Assembly: GCA_966210515.1 (NCBI GenBank)
Contig: CBIHLM010000114.1
Coordinates: 1 to 8,971, forward strand
Length of the DNA stretch: 8,971 bases
Direction of reading: 5' to 3'
From: Paradesertivirga sp966210515
GTDB taxonomy: Bacteria; Bacteroidota; Bacteroidia; Sphingobacteriales; Sphingobacteriaceae
The position numbers were made by a program, and so were the translations under genes. Below the pieces are notes generated by a model, which did not search any database, was not told the origin of the DNA, and saw only the letters and a program-made list of their open reading frames with translations. Positions within the stretch are counted from its first letter, which is position 1; the number at the start of each line of letters is the position of its first letter. Below, piece after piece: positions 1 through 8,386 of the stretch.

Positions 1-21
1 CGTTATTCTAACAAATTATAG

Positions 22-600
22 ATGCGATTACTTCAATTAAACTATTTTATTTTTCTGACTTTAATTTTTCTGATTACTGCTTGCAAAAACGACACAGAGA
101 AGGAATTAAAAAAGCGAGAGAAAGAACTTGAAAAAAAAGAGCAGGCATTACGTGCCTGGGAGCAACGACTCAGTTTAAAAGAGCAAACGCTAATAAAACG
201 AGAGCAGCATACAGATAGCATAAGTAACTATTCAGATACCATCGGTGTATTTAATCCGAAACTTATCGGTAACTGGAAAATAACAATGGTATGCACCGAA
301 ACTACCTGCGAGGGTTCTGCAATTGGAGACACAAAGACCGAACATTGGAATATTTCGTACCAAAACAATAAGGTGGTTGCAAGAGTGCTGGCAAACAAGC
401 AGTTAATCAGAACTTATAGCGGCTTGTTTAAAGAAAACACACTGGAACTATCCATAGAGCAGGCTTCGGACTCTGAAACCCAAATGCAGGTAGTGCTAAA
501 TCCAAGCTCGACAATTGAGAACTTAATGGAAGGAGAACGAGTGATCAATCAGAGCGGCAAATGCAAAATTATCTACCAGCTTAAAGCAGAAAAACTATAA
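22..600 (+). CDS. Coiled-coil lipoprotein of unknown function
   Basis: 192 residues. The first 20 residues are a typical lipoprotein signal peptide (basic MR start, hydrophobic core) ending in the lipobox ITAC, so Cys21 should be lipidated and the protein membrane-anchored. Residues 26-64 are a highly charged Lys/Glu helix with leucines at 29, 36, 43, 50 and 57, exactly seven apart, which predicts a coiled coil and oligomerisation. From about residue 78 a beta-rich region begins (GNWKITMVC, then WNISY and alternating strands), vaguely like a lipocalin-type small barrel; it holds Cys91, Cys96 and a late Cys near 182. I do not recognise the family. The ATG is the first in frame and directly precedes the signal peptide. 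The antiporter gene starts 13 nt downstream on the same strand, so the two are probably co-transcribed. The promoter lies outside the window. The reading frame and lipoprotein call are firm; any role linked to ion transport is only inferred from position. Confidence 0.85.
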   Translation: MRLLQLNYFIFLTLIFLITACKNDTEKELKKREKELEKKEQALRAWEQRLSLKEQTLIKREQHTDSISNYSDTIGVFNPKLIGNWKITMVCTETTCEGSAIGDTKTEHWNISYQNNKVVARVLANKQLIRTYSGLFKENTLELSIEQASDSETQMQVVLNPSSTIENLMEGERVINQSGKCKIIYQLKAEKL

Positions 601-613
601 TCTTTCGATTGAT

Positions 614-2770
614 ATGATCTTATTATCTGCTTTAGATTTCTCGCTGCCTTTAAAAAACCCTGTGATTATCTTTTCGCTGGTGTTATTTATTATACTGTTT
701 GCGCCGATTTTATTCAATAAACTTAAAATACCTCACATCATTGGATTGATTATAGCCGGTATCATTATCGGCCCGTATGGGTTTAATCTTCTGCTTCGCG
801 ATAGCAGTATTGTGTTGTTTGGGACCGTAGGGCTTTTATACATAATGTTTATTGCAGGTTTAGAGATCGACATTGAGGAATTTAAGAAGACCCGATTCAA
901 AAGCTTTGTGTTTGGAATGTTCACATTTGCGATTCCTTTGGTTGTTGGTAGCCTTGCAGCCTATTACGTCTTAAGCTTCAGCATTTTTCCAGCCATATTG
1001 CTAGGCAGTATGATGTCCACTCACACCTTATTGGCCTATCCAATAGTAAGCAAATACGGAATCGCCCGAATAAGAGCGGTGACTTTAACAATTGGAGGAA
1101 CGATCGTAACCGATATTTTGTCGTTATTGGTACTAGCAACCGTAACAGGTATGACAAAAGGAGATATCGGACCAGACTTCTGGATACGCCTGGTTGTAGG
1201 CTGCATTATCTTTGGATGCATTGTTTTTTTCCTGTTTCCAGTAATTGCCCGCTGGTTCTTCAAACGATTCGACGACCATATCTCACAATACATCTTTGTG
1301 CTTGCTATGGTATTTCTGGGCGCATTTCTTGCTGAAGTTGCGGGACTTGAAGCAATCATCGGAGCGTTTTTATCAGGTCTGGCCTTAAACCGCTTCATCC
1401 CTCACCTTTCACCATTGATGAATCGCATTGATTTTGTTGGAAATGCTTTTTTCATTCCGTTTTTCCTGATCAGCGTCGGGATGCTTGTGGATGTTAGTGT
1501 ACTTTTTAAGGGTTGGGGTGCAATACAGGTGGCGGCGGTGATGATAGTCATTGCTGTAATTTCGAAGTTTCTGGCGGCCTTATTCACGCAAAAATCCTTT
1601 CGGCTATCTAAAGAGGAGCGACAACTTATTTTTGGACTTAGCAATGCGAGGGTTGGTGCCACCCTGGCTATTGTTTTGGTAGGATACAATATCATTCTTG
1701 CCGAAACTGCTTCGGGCGAACCTATCCGCTTGTTGAGCGAAGATGTTTTGAATGGAACAATTCTGATGATATTAGTTACCTGTACATTAAGCTCGTTTAC
1801 AGTCGAAAAAGCATCACAAAAATTAGCTTTAAAAGAAGATCAGCTCAAGGGAGGAGATACAGAATCAGGCGAAAAGATTTTAATATCGCTCGCATATCCC
1901 GAAACAGTCTCTGAACTCGTCGACCTGGGATTAATGCTTAAACCCCATAACAGTTCTATACCTGTTTATGCCCTGCATGTCACGCATGATGAAAAAGCTA
2001 GTGAGTCGCCCGCCAGCGGAAAAAAAATCATAGAAAAGGCGGTAAAACACGCGGCAGCCACCGAGAACATCCTGATTCCGATCACAAGATTTGATGTAAA
2101 TATCACCAATGGAATTATTTATACCATTAAAGAACACAATATAACTGATATCCTTATCGGATTGCATCACGATTCGAAGCAGCAGGATTTTTTCGGACTC
2201 ACTGCTGAAAATATTTTTAAACGAGTTGCTGATACCGTTTATATTTACAAGCCTTCTCAGCCATTCAACACGTTAAAAAGGATGGTTGTAGCTGTGCCGC
2301 CGAAAGCTGAACTTGAACCAGGCTTCCTGCACTGGTTTTTAAAACTGGTAACATTGGCAAAAGAAGCAGGAATGCCGATCGTATTTTACGCGAATGATAA
2401 AACCAATTACGAACTGGAAAAAGCGCATCAAAATCTGGCAAGCTCAGCGAAGATTCAGTTAAATAACTTCAGCAATTGGGATGATTTTTTAATTTTCGCC
2501 AGTCAGCTTAAGAACAATGATCTGTTTGTTATTATAACCTCAAGAAAAGATCATATATCGTTTATTGATCAGCTGGAAAAGCTCCCGTATTACTTAAGCA
2601 ACTATTTCAACAACAATAGTTTTATCATTCTTTATCCTAAGCAACTCGATCAAAACACGAACATGGAAGACATTCAGCAATCAGAGCATTCTTTGTTAGA
2701 CACGTTTGCAGGCCGGGAGGCTATCGGCAAGGTGGGCAGCTCTTTAAAAAGGATATTTAATATTAAATAG
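614..2770 (+). CDS. Cation:proton antiporter (CPA2 family) with Usp-like C-terminal tail
   Basis: 718 residues. Residues about 15-398 form a sodium/hydrogen exchanger domain with about a dozen hydrophobic segments. Family landmarks are the AGLEIDIEEF stretch near 81-90, the TD pair (Thr166-Asp167) in the helix that carries the ion-binding Asp of this fold, the GLEAIIGAFLSGLALN segment near 244-259, and FFIPFFLISVGMLVDV near 279-294. The protein should exchange Na+ or K+ for protons across the inner membrane, supporting pH or ion homeostasis; the ion cannot be told from sequence. Having Thr rather than a second acidic residue before Asp167 is closer to electroneutral exchangers than to the DD type, an inference. 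Residues about 420-546 and 555-675 look like two cytoplasmic universal-stress-protein-type domains, presumably regulatory. The ATP-binding glycine pattern of the first is degenerate. The ATG follows the lipoprotein gene by 13 nt without a Shine-Dalgarno sequence, as is normal in Bacteroidota. The gene converges on susD. Confidence 0.9.
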   Translation: MILLSALDFSLPLKNPVIIFSLVLFIILFAPILFNKLKIPHIIGLIIAGIIIGPYGFNLLLRDSSIVLFGTVGLLYIMFIAGLEIDIEEFKKTRFKSFVFGMFTFAIPLVVGSLAAYYVLSFSIFPAILLGSMMSTHTLLAYPIVSKYGIARIRAVTLTIGGTIVTDILSLLVLATVTGMTKGDIGPDFWIRLVVGCIIFGCIVFFLFPVIARWFFKRFDDHISQYIFVLAMVFLGAFLAEVAGLEAIIGAFLSGLALNRFIPHLSPLMNRIDFVGNAFFIPFFLISVGMLVDVSVLFKGWGAIQVAAVMIVIAVISKFLAALFTQKSFRLSKEERQLIFGLSNARVGATLAIVLVGYNIILAETASGEPIRLLSEDVLNGTILMILVTCTLSSFTVEKASQKLALKEDQLKGGDTESGEKILISLAYPETVSELVDLGLMLKPHNSSIPVYALHVTHDEKASESPASGKKIIEKAVKHAAATENILIPITRFDVNITNGIIYTIKEHNITDILIGLHHDSKQQDFFGLTAENIFKRVADTVYIYKPSQPFNTLKRMVVAVPPKAELEPGFLHWFLKLVTLAKEAGMPIVFYANDKTNYELEKAHQNLASSAKIQLNNFSNWDDFLIFASQLKNNDLFVIITSRKDHISFIDQLEKLPYYLSNYFNNNSFIILYPKQLDQNTNMEDIQQSEHSLLDTFAGREAIGKVGSSLKRIFNIK

Positions 2771-2991
2771 TGCGAATTATTCGATGTTCCGCCTTTTGGT
2801 CTCATACAGTCGCTAAACAATAACAAGTTCTTTGCTTTTAGCATCAAAAAAGAGATCCTGACTCAATTAAATAGACGTCTAATAATAAAAAAACGACAGA
2901 GCTTTGAATCTCTGTCGTTTTAATAGGTTAGCGGACGATTGTCCGGATAGCCTCAATCAACCAATCTTTATAACGAACGCTTTTTATCTAC
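2771..2991. other. Intergenic region between convergent genes
   Basis: This 221-bp gap separates the antiporter stop codon from the susD stop codon. No coding sequence is convincing here. It holds a perfect 10-bp palindrome (TAGACGTCTA, 2872-2881), the terminator hairpin described separately (2890-2921), and a small 5-bp hairpin at 2932-2945 (CGGAC, loop GATT, GTCCG) just after susD. The region therefore seems to serve only transcript ending for both sides. Confidence 0.7.
2890..2921. terminator. Bidirectional intrinsic terminator (antiporter / susCD)
   Basis: A perfect 12-bp inverted repeat (AAAACGACAGAG at 2890-2901 and CTCTGTCGTTTT at 2910-2921) encloses an 8-nt loop. On the minus strand the stem runs into seven T residues, a canonical intrinsic terminator for the susC-susD transcript, 71 nt after the susD stop. 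On the plus strand the stem ends in TTTTAAT, giving a weaker terminator for the antiporter transcript 120 nt after its stop. The position between convergent genes fits shared use. Confidence 0.9.
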
Positions 2992-4608
2992 CTAATTATA
3001 TCCGGGATTTTGACCCAAGTCTGCATCTTTATTTAATTGAATTTCCCTTAAAGGAATTGGAAGGAGAAGATGAGTGTTTGTCAAACCGCTTATTGGCTTG
3101 TTCGGATCATTTGAATTAAGTCTTAAAGCGCGTTCTACCAAAGTTCCTGTTCTCATTAAAGTCATCCGTCTGTTCTCTTCTCCAATCAACTCTCGTGCTC
3201 TTTCATCAAGAATAAAATTCAGGTTTATTTGTGAAGCAAGCACCATTCCTTCTGCCGGATAGTTCGCAAAGGCACGTTTTCTTAATTCATTAATTGCATC
3301 GGCGGCCCCCTGCAAATTGCCATTTTTAAACTTTGCCTCGGCTAAAAGCAAATAGGTCTCGCCTAATCGCATTAAAATAAAATCTTTAATCATTGCGAAA
3401 CCAAAAGTATCGTTCGGATCAAATTGGTTCCATTTGGTTATATGTGGCGCAATCTTATGTAAGGTATCCGGACCTGTATAAGGAACCTGTTTACCAAATT
3501 TTGCCGCATATTGCGGATCAGGATTGTTATAATAAAATTTTCGCCTGATATTATGCTTCGAATTTCGCACATCATTAGCAGAGTACAGGCCATATATTAC
3601 CCAATTACTTAATCGCAAACGTCCGAGCCCGCGTCCACCAAGCGAATCGGCAAGCGACATTCCTCCTCCGGTAACATCGTAATATTGAGGTACCCATACG
3701 CGCCTATGCTGAGCATTATCTGTCCGTCCGCCTGGTACTTTACTTTCATATTCCTGCTCCAGCACCCAGATAGCCTCGGTATTGCCCTGCTTTCTGCGTT
3801 GATTTCCATAAACGAACATATCAGAATAATGATCGCCGGGAAGATTTATGTTGACACCATACCTACTTTTTATCAAACTAAATCTGTTGTCGGTGATAAT
3901 CTTTTGAGCCTGTGGCTCGGCGAGATCTGGCTTACCCATTCTTAAATATGCCTCTGTCAGCAAATGCATTGCTGCGTACTTATTAATCCTGCCAGGCTTC
4001 GCAGTTGTTACATCCGGCAAGTTAGCAACGGCAAAAAGTAAGTCGTCTTCTATAACCTTATTCACATCAGCCAGCGGAGCCCGTACAAAATCGGTTTTCG
4101 GAGCGGTTAGCGCCTGAGTAAGAAGCGGGACGCCTCCGAATAAGGTTGCAAGGCTGTTGTAGGCAAAAGCCCTGAAGAACCGTGCTTCGGCAGCAATACT
4201 GTTTCTCTGAGCTTCGGTTACCGTAGCAGACGGATCTGCCAGACCATCCAAAATTGTATTGGTAAAATTAATCATAATGTAATTTCGGTCCCATATACGT
4301 CCTGCGGCACCGTCATCCGGAGTCAGCAAAGAATAATTATAATAGGGAATTTCTATGCCTTGTTGGTTGGCTGTCGCATTAGCTACATCCGTTCCGACCT
4401 GCCACACACTCAACCAACCCTGCGCACCCGACCATGTATGATACGTGCTTAAATGATTATACAAACCCACAAGCGATGCTTCAAAACCCAGAGCATCTTT
4501 TAAGGTAACAGGTGTTAAGGACGAATAGGGCTCTTCATCGAGGTAGTCTTTTTTACAAGCTGCCAACACTGAAACCATGAGCATCAAGAATATTATATAC
4601 TTTTTCAT
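2992..4608 (-). CDS. SusD/RagB family nutrient-binding outer-membrane lipoprotein
   Basis: 538 residues, normal for SusD. It is a surface-exposed lipoprotein that caps the SusC channel and captures the ligand. A signal peptide ends in the lipobox LAAC with lipidated Cys18, followed by KKDYLDEEP, a charged start like those of surface-exported Bacteroidota lipoproteins. The amino-terminal SusD-like helical domain includes the IAAEARFFRAFAYNSLATLF stretch at about 138-157, with GGVPLL following. The carboxyl-terminal RagB/SusD domain shows RLGETYLLLAEA at 414-425, LDERARELIGEE at about 464-475, and the closing pattern LLLPIPLREIQLN...QNPGYN that ends most family members. The ATG lies 20 nt after the susC stop, so the two are one operon. 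The bound ligand cannot be told from sequence, and no glycoside hydrolase is nearby. No truncation or frameshift is seen. Confidence 0.96.
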   Translation of the reverse strand: MKKYIIFLMLMVSVLAACKKDYLDEEPYSSLTPVTLKDALGFEASLVGLYNHLSTYHTWSGAQGWLSVWQVGTDVANATANQQGIEIPYYNYSLLTPDDGAAGRIWDRNYIMINFTNTILDGLADPSATVTEAQRNSIAAEARFFRAFAYNSLATLFGGVPLLTQALTAPKTDFVRAPLADVNKVIEDDLLFAVANLPDVTTAKPGRINKYAAMHLLTEAYLRMGKPDLAEPQAQKIITDNRFSLIKSRYGVNINLPGDHYSDMFVYGNQRRKQGNTEAIWVLEQEYESKVPGGRTDNAQHRRVWVPQYYDVTGGGMSLADSLGGRGLGRLRLSNWVIYGLYSANDVRNSKHNIRRKFYYNNPDPQYAAKFGKQVPYTGPDTLHKIAPHITKWNQFDPNDTFGFAMIKDFILMRLGETYLLLAEAKFKNGNLQGAADAINELRKRAFANYPAEGMVLASQINLNFILDERARELIGEENRRMTLMRTGTLVERALRLNSNDPNKPISGLTNTHLLLPIPLREIQLNKDADLGQNPGYN

Positions 4609-4628
4609 ATCAATATTTTAAATATTAA

Positions 4629-7600
4629 TTAGCGAAGAGAGATATTGGCGCCAAAAACGAACGTGCGGTTTACAGGGTAATTATTCACCCAATCGCCTGA
4701 CCCTCTGGAAGAATAATTTGCTTCCGGATCCCATCCAATCCATTTCGTGAAAGTGGCCAGGTTACGCCCGCTTGCATACAATGTTAAACCGTGTAGTTTG
4801 AACTTCTCCAAAACAGTCGGGTTAACAACATAACTAAGGGTGATGTCCTTAATTCTGGTGTAGCTTGCGTCCGACGCATATCCATAACCTCGTGTATTAT
4901 TGTATGACAACGCTGGTCTGGTATTACTGCGATTCTCAGGAGTCCAGTAACCAACTTCCGAAGGGGTATTCCTCCGCCCTGTTTCATCTGCATAAGTCAG
5001 ATCAGGATTATTCCGTGTCATGCCTTGTGCGGTCTGGATGAAAACATTTAGATGCAGGTTTTTATAATAGAAGGTATTCGTTAGTCCTCCTGTCCATTTC
5101 GGATTCGGCTGTCCCAGAATCTCCCTGTCACCATCAGCTGTAATTCTACCATCACCGTTAAGATCCGCAAACTTTAAGTCGCCTGGTTTGGCACCCGGAT
5201 CTTGCTTTGAGGGATCTTCTCCCACCTGCCAAACACCCTGCATCCTGAAATCGTAGATCACATTAATTGGTTGACCTATAAACCAGCGGTTACCCACGTC
5301 GCTTTGTTTGTCTCCATAAAGGTCGACGATCTTGTTTTTGTTGGTGGAGAAAACAATTCCGCTTTCCCACCTGAAATCAGTAAGCTCTAAATTTTTCGTA
5401 TTTAAATTAAGTTCGAACCCTTGGTTAGATGTTTTCCCAAGATTATAAAAAACGCTTCCGTAACCCGTCGTAATCGGCAGGCTTCTTCGCAGCAGCAAAT
5501 CGCTGGTTTTATTGCTATAAAAGTCCATAGATCCCGAAATCTTGCTTTTCAATAGACTGAAATCCAATCCGATATTTGACCCCAATGTTGTTTCCCAGTG
5601 AAGATCGGCATTGCCCAGAACGCTGGGAGCTGTGCCAATATAAGTTACTCCGTCAAAAGGATAACGATTTGTACTATTTCTGGTAATTGTCTCATAAACA
5701 CCAATCGCCTCATTACCTGATTTACCATAGGATAGCCGTAATTTCAAGTTGTCAACAAAGCTAATCTCCTTCATAAAGGGCTCGTTGCTTATATTCCAAC
5801 CAATCGCGGCTGATGGAAACACCCCATATTTACTAGTATTGGCACCAAACACCGACGAGCCATCCCGACGGGCAGTTAGTGTAAATAAGTATTTACTGTC
5901 GTAAGAATAATTAACCCTTCCCATCTGCGAGTTCAAAGCATATCTGTCTGCATACGACTCGCTGGTACGGGTATTTCCTGCACCCAAATTATTAAAGCTC
6001 AATTCATCATTAACAAATCCACTGGCATTTGCATTAGTTTGGGAATATTTTCTCTGTTGAGCACTATACAAGGCTGTAACATCAATATGGTGTTTCTCCC
6101 AATTTTTGTTATATGACAAAATATTTTCTATAGTGTAGCTGTTCGTTTCTGACGACTGAGTAGTTGCCGTTCCAATCATATCGTTTGCCGCCCTTCCTAT
6201 GTAATTAGCGTTCCTTGCCGGGATATAAGAGTAACCCGCGTTTAAACGAAACTTAAAGCCGTCTAATTTGCCGGAAAATTTCACCTCGCCATATGCATTT
6301 CCATTCAGGTTCGTACTTCTGTCTTCGCGATCTGTTGTTAAACCAAGCAATGGATTCGCAAATAACTGCTCAGGGAACATGGGGAAAATGGTATAGGTTC
6401 CATCAGCATTATAAAGTTGTCCATACGGACTCATCGCTGTGGCATTTAATAAATTAGCCCTTCCCCCATCATAGTTATTATTAGTGACAAAAAGTGATGT
6501 ACCTAAAGTTAAAAATCGGGTAACATTTACATCCACATTTGAACGAATGCTTGCCCTTTTATATTGATAACCCCTTATTACTCCTTTTTGACTCAAGTAG
6601 TCCCCGGAAATAAAATATTTCACATCCTCTGATCCACCAGAGATGTTTAAATTATGATCCTGTAAGACACCCTGTTGGGTCGCCTCATCCATCCAGTCGA
6701 GTGTTCGCCCGGCGTTATAATTATCCAATTCATTTAAATTAGGAACGGGCTGGGTCTGAGTTTGTCCTGTTTGCTTCAACCAATCCGCATACTTTTGTAC
6801 ATATTCCGGCCCTGAGCGCGGTGTAAGCGTATTTGCCATTCCCTCTACTCCGGCGTAGGCGTTATACCTTATCACCGGCTTGCCTGTAGTTCCTCTTTTC
6901 GTGGTAATGAGGATAACACCATTGGCTCCGTTTGTACCATAAATCGCCACCGCAGAAGCATCCTTAAGGATTTCCATAGAGGCAATATCGTTAGGATTGA
7001 TATCATTTAATGATCCACCGGTTTTACTTAAAGGGATACCATCAACGACTATATAAGGACCGGTGCCAGCGTTAATAGAATTTTGTCCACGAATGAGCGC
7101 CGAGGGTTGAGCTCCGGGGACCGAGGATCCCTGGGTTATGGTTATACCCGGTGCCGCTCCCTGCACAGCCTGCAAAATATTTGTTACCGGAAGCTGAGTG
7201 AAGCGTTCTTTAGGCACAGATGTTACAGATCCGGTTATATCGGAGCGTTTTTGGGTTCCGTAACCAACTACAACCACCTCGCTTAACTGTGTATCTGAAG
7301 CCTTCATCACTACGTTAAGTGTGCCTTCACGGGCGGGCAATACCTGGGTTTCAAATCCTATATAAGAGAAAACCAGAGAACTGCCTTCCTCTGCGGAAAT
7401 AGAGTATAATCCATCGATGTCGGTCACAGTTCCACCAGTGGCGCCTTGAACTTTTATGCTCACTCCCACCAGAGGTTCACCCTTTTCGTCAGTAACCTTA
7501 CCTGTAATTTTCACCACAGCAAAGGTGGTTTCTCCTTTTTGGTGCCTTTTTATAAGAACCACATCTCCGGCAACATGATAGGTCAGCTGTAATGTCGGTA

Positions 7601-7883
7601 ACAGCATATCCAACACATCTCCCAAAGACTTTTTGTTAACAGAAAAAGAGACTTTTCTGTCCGAATTGATAATTGCAGAGCTATTGATAAATTTTATATC
7701 GGTTTGCTTTTCGAGAGAATTTAATACATTGTAAAACTTTTCCGACTCTGCATTCAAAGTCACATTGGTATTTAATGCTCCCTGCGCTTTGCTGTCCTTA
7801 GCAATAGCACTTCCTATTAACGAAAGAATTATGGCAAATTGAAAGCTAATATGCATAACTACATGTAATACCCTCTTTTTCAT
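4629..7883 (-). CDS. SusC/RagA family TonB-dependent transporter with STN signalling domain
   Basis: 1084 residues from the chosen ATG. The protein should be an outer-membrane beta-barrel that imports a ligand with TonB energy, capped by the SusD encoded downstream. In order: signal peptide about 1-34 (MKKRVLHVV, hydrophobic core, then SKAQ); STN domain about 40-113, the periplasmic module that signals to FecR-type anti-sigma factors; carboxypeptidase-regulatory-like beta-sandwich about 126-196 (ITGKVTDEKGEPLVGVSIKV); the SusC linker LSEVVVVGYGTQKRSDITGS about 200-219; plug domain about 220-330 ending in the signature ILKDASAVAIYG...NGANGVILITTKRG; then the barrel, closing with NRTFVFGANISLR. 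An in-frame ATG 17 codons upstream (7934) would place a hydrophilic stretch before the signal peptide, so 7883 is preferred. Length and domains look complete. The STN domain implies regulation through a FecI/FecR pair, but only a short FecR-like fragment lies upstream. The substrate is unknown. Confidence 0.95.
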   Translation of the reverse strand: MKKRVLHVVMHISFQFAIILSLIGSAIAKDSKAQGALNTNVTLNAESEKFYNVLNSLEKQTDIKFINSSAIINSDRKVSFSVNKKSLGDVLDMLLPTLQLTYHVAGDVVLIKRHQKGETTFAVVKITGKVTDEKGEPLVGVSIKVQGATGGTVTDIDGLYSISAEEGSSLVFSYIGFETQVLPAREGTLNVVMKASDTQLSEVVVVGYGTQKRSDITGSVTSVPKERFTQLPVTNILQAVQGAAPGITITQGSSVPGAQPSALIRGQNSINAGTGPYIVVDGIPLSKTGGSLNDINPNDIASMEILKDASAVAIYGTNGANGVILITTKRGTTGKPVIRYNAYAGVEGMANTLTPRSGPEYVQKYADWLKQTGQTQTQPVPNLNELDNYNAGRTLDWMDEATQQGVLQDHNLNISGGSEDVKYFISGDYLSQKGVIRGYQYKRASIRSNVDVNVTRFLTLGTSLFVTNNNYDGGRANLLNATAMSPYGQLYNADGTYTIFPMFPEQLFANPLLGLTTDREDRSTNLNGNAYGEVKFSGKLDGFKFRLNAGYSYIPARNANYIGRAANDMIGTATTQSSETNSYTIENILSYNKNWEKHHIDVTALYSAQQRKYSQTNANASGFVNDELSFNNLGAGNTRTSESYADRYALNSQMGRVNYSYDSKYLFTLTARRDGSSVFGANTSKYGVFPSAAIGWNISNEPFMKEISFVDNLKLRLSYGKSGNEAIGVYETITRNSTNRYPFDGVTYIGTAPSVLGNADLHWETTLGSNIGLDFSLLKSKISGSMDFYSNKTSDLLLRRSLPITTGYGSVFYNLGKTSNQGFELNLNTKNLELTDFRWESGIVFSTNKNKIVDLYGDKQSDVGNRWFIGQPINVIYDFRMQGVWQVGEDPSKQDPGAKPGDLKFADLNGDGRITADGDREILGQPNPKWTGGLTNTFYYKNLHLNVFIQTAQGMTRNNPDLTYADETGRRNTPSEVGYWTPENRSNTRPALSYNNTRGYGYASDASYTRIKDITLSYVVNPTVLEKFKLHGLTLYASGRNLATFTKWIGWDPEANYSSRGSGDWVNNYPVNRTFVFGANISLR

Positions 7884-7929
7884 AATTTTAAATTGGTAAG
7901 ATGAATTGATTCGTTGATTCGACAAAAGC

Positions 7930-7964
7930 CCCATTTATAATTGGGTAATTAATTAAGAAATGGG
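7930..7964 (-). promoter_or_regulatory. Inverted repeat in the susC leader
   Basis: CCCATTT (7930-7936) is complementary to AAATGGG (7958-7964), forming a 7-bp stem around 21 nt. The same CCCA can instead pair with TGGG at 7942-7945, so two exclusive folds are possible in the transcript leader, 47 nt and more before the susC start. On the transcribed strand the structure is followed by CTTTT. It could be a weak attenuator or simply chance in AT-rich DNA. No Bacteroidota-type promoter (TTTG with TAnnTTTG) was convincing in the gap between 7884 and 8026. Confidence 0.25.
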
Positions 7965-8026
7965 ATCTGGTAGTGCTACGACAATGTCAGATTTGTTCGA
8001 TGCTTGTTTTTTCCATAATCAGTGAT

Positions 8027-8386
8027 CTAGTTTTTAATTAATTTCATTACATCTCCTCCTTTGATCACAATTCCACTATTTATGATCTCAGAAAAAATCG
8101 ACTGAAACGAACGAGGTTCGCTGGTGATTATTTCAGCATTAATGGTTTTATTATTTATCTGAGTTATTAAATCCGAAAGCTCTAAATGTGTCAAACCTCC
8201 TACCGACTCTATTTTAAAACTTGATGCTATTTCCAGTGACTGATAATATACCCTCTCTTTATGAGGGAATTCTTTTGGCCATGAGGTCCAGAAACTGTGA
8301 TTACGTAAAGATTCCCCTATTGCCCATTCTATAAACGAACCGTCCAATAGAAAATCAACCACGTTATAGTTGGAATAATTTTTCAA
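8027..8386 (-). CDS. Truncated FecR-like anti-sigma factor, N-terminal domain only
   Basis: 119 residues. The first 57 resemble the cytoplasmic start of Bacteroidota FecR proteins: NYSNYNVVDFLLDGSFIEWA (3-22), then the hallmark FWTSWPKEFPHKERVYYQS (32-50) and a short helix LEIASSF. In complete FecR proteins (roughly 300-400 residues) this domain contacts the FecI sigma factor and is followed by a membrane segment and a periplasmic domain that reads the STN domain of the transporter. Here nothing after residue about 80 is hydrophobic enough to cross the membrane, and the frame stops at 119, so the sensor half is missing. The downstream gap to susC does not restore it in another frame. The start is TTG, with an in-frame TAA two codons upstream and no in-frame ATG. 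Its position directly before an STN-type susC on the same strand supports the identity. It may be a decayed gene or a functional cytoplasmic remnant. The tail (about 85-119) is unrecognised. Confidence 0.6.
   Translation of the reverse strand: MKNYSNYNVVDFLLDGSFIEWAIGESLRNHSFWTSWPKEFPHKERVYYQSLEIASSFKIESVGGLTHLELSDLITQINNKTINAEIITSEPRSFQSIFSEIINSGIVIKGGDVMKLIKN

Noticed and set aside
1036..1695. Two minus-strand open frames inside the antiporter gene
   Set aside because: They lie opposite a clearly coding membrane domain and have no family features; they are shadows of the real gene.
2872..2881. Palindrome TAGACGTCTA as an operator
   Set aside because: A single 10-bp palindrome between the 3' ends of two convergent genes has no promoter nearby to regulate.
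2904..3262. Two plus-strand open frames opposite the end of susD
   Set aside because: They run through the terminator or antisense to conserved SusD sequence, with no protein-like features.
7884..7934. Upstream ATG at 7934 as the susC start
   Set aside because: It would add 17 polar residues before a normal signal peptide (MKKRVLHVV onward); the ATG at 7883 is the natural secretory start.
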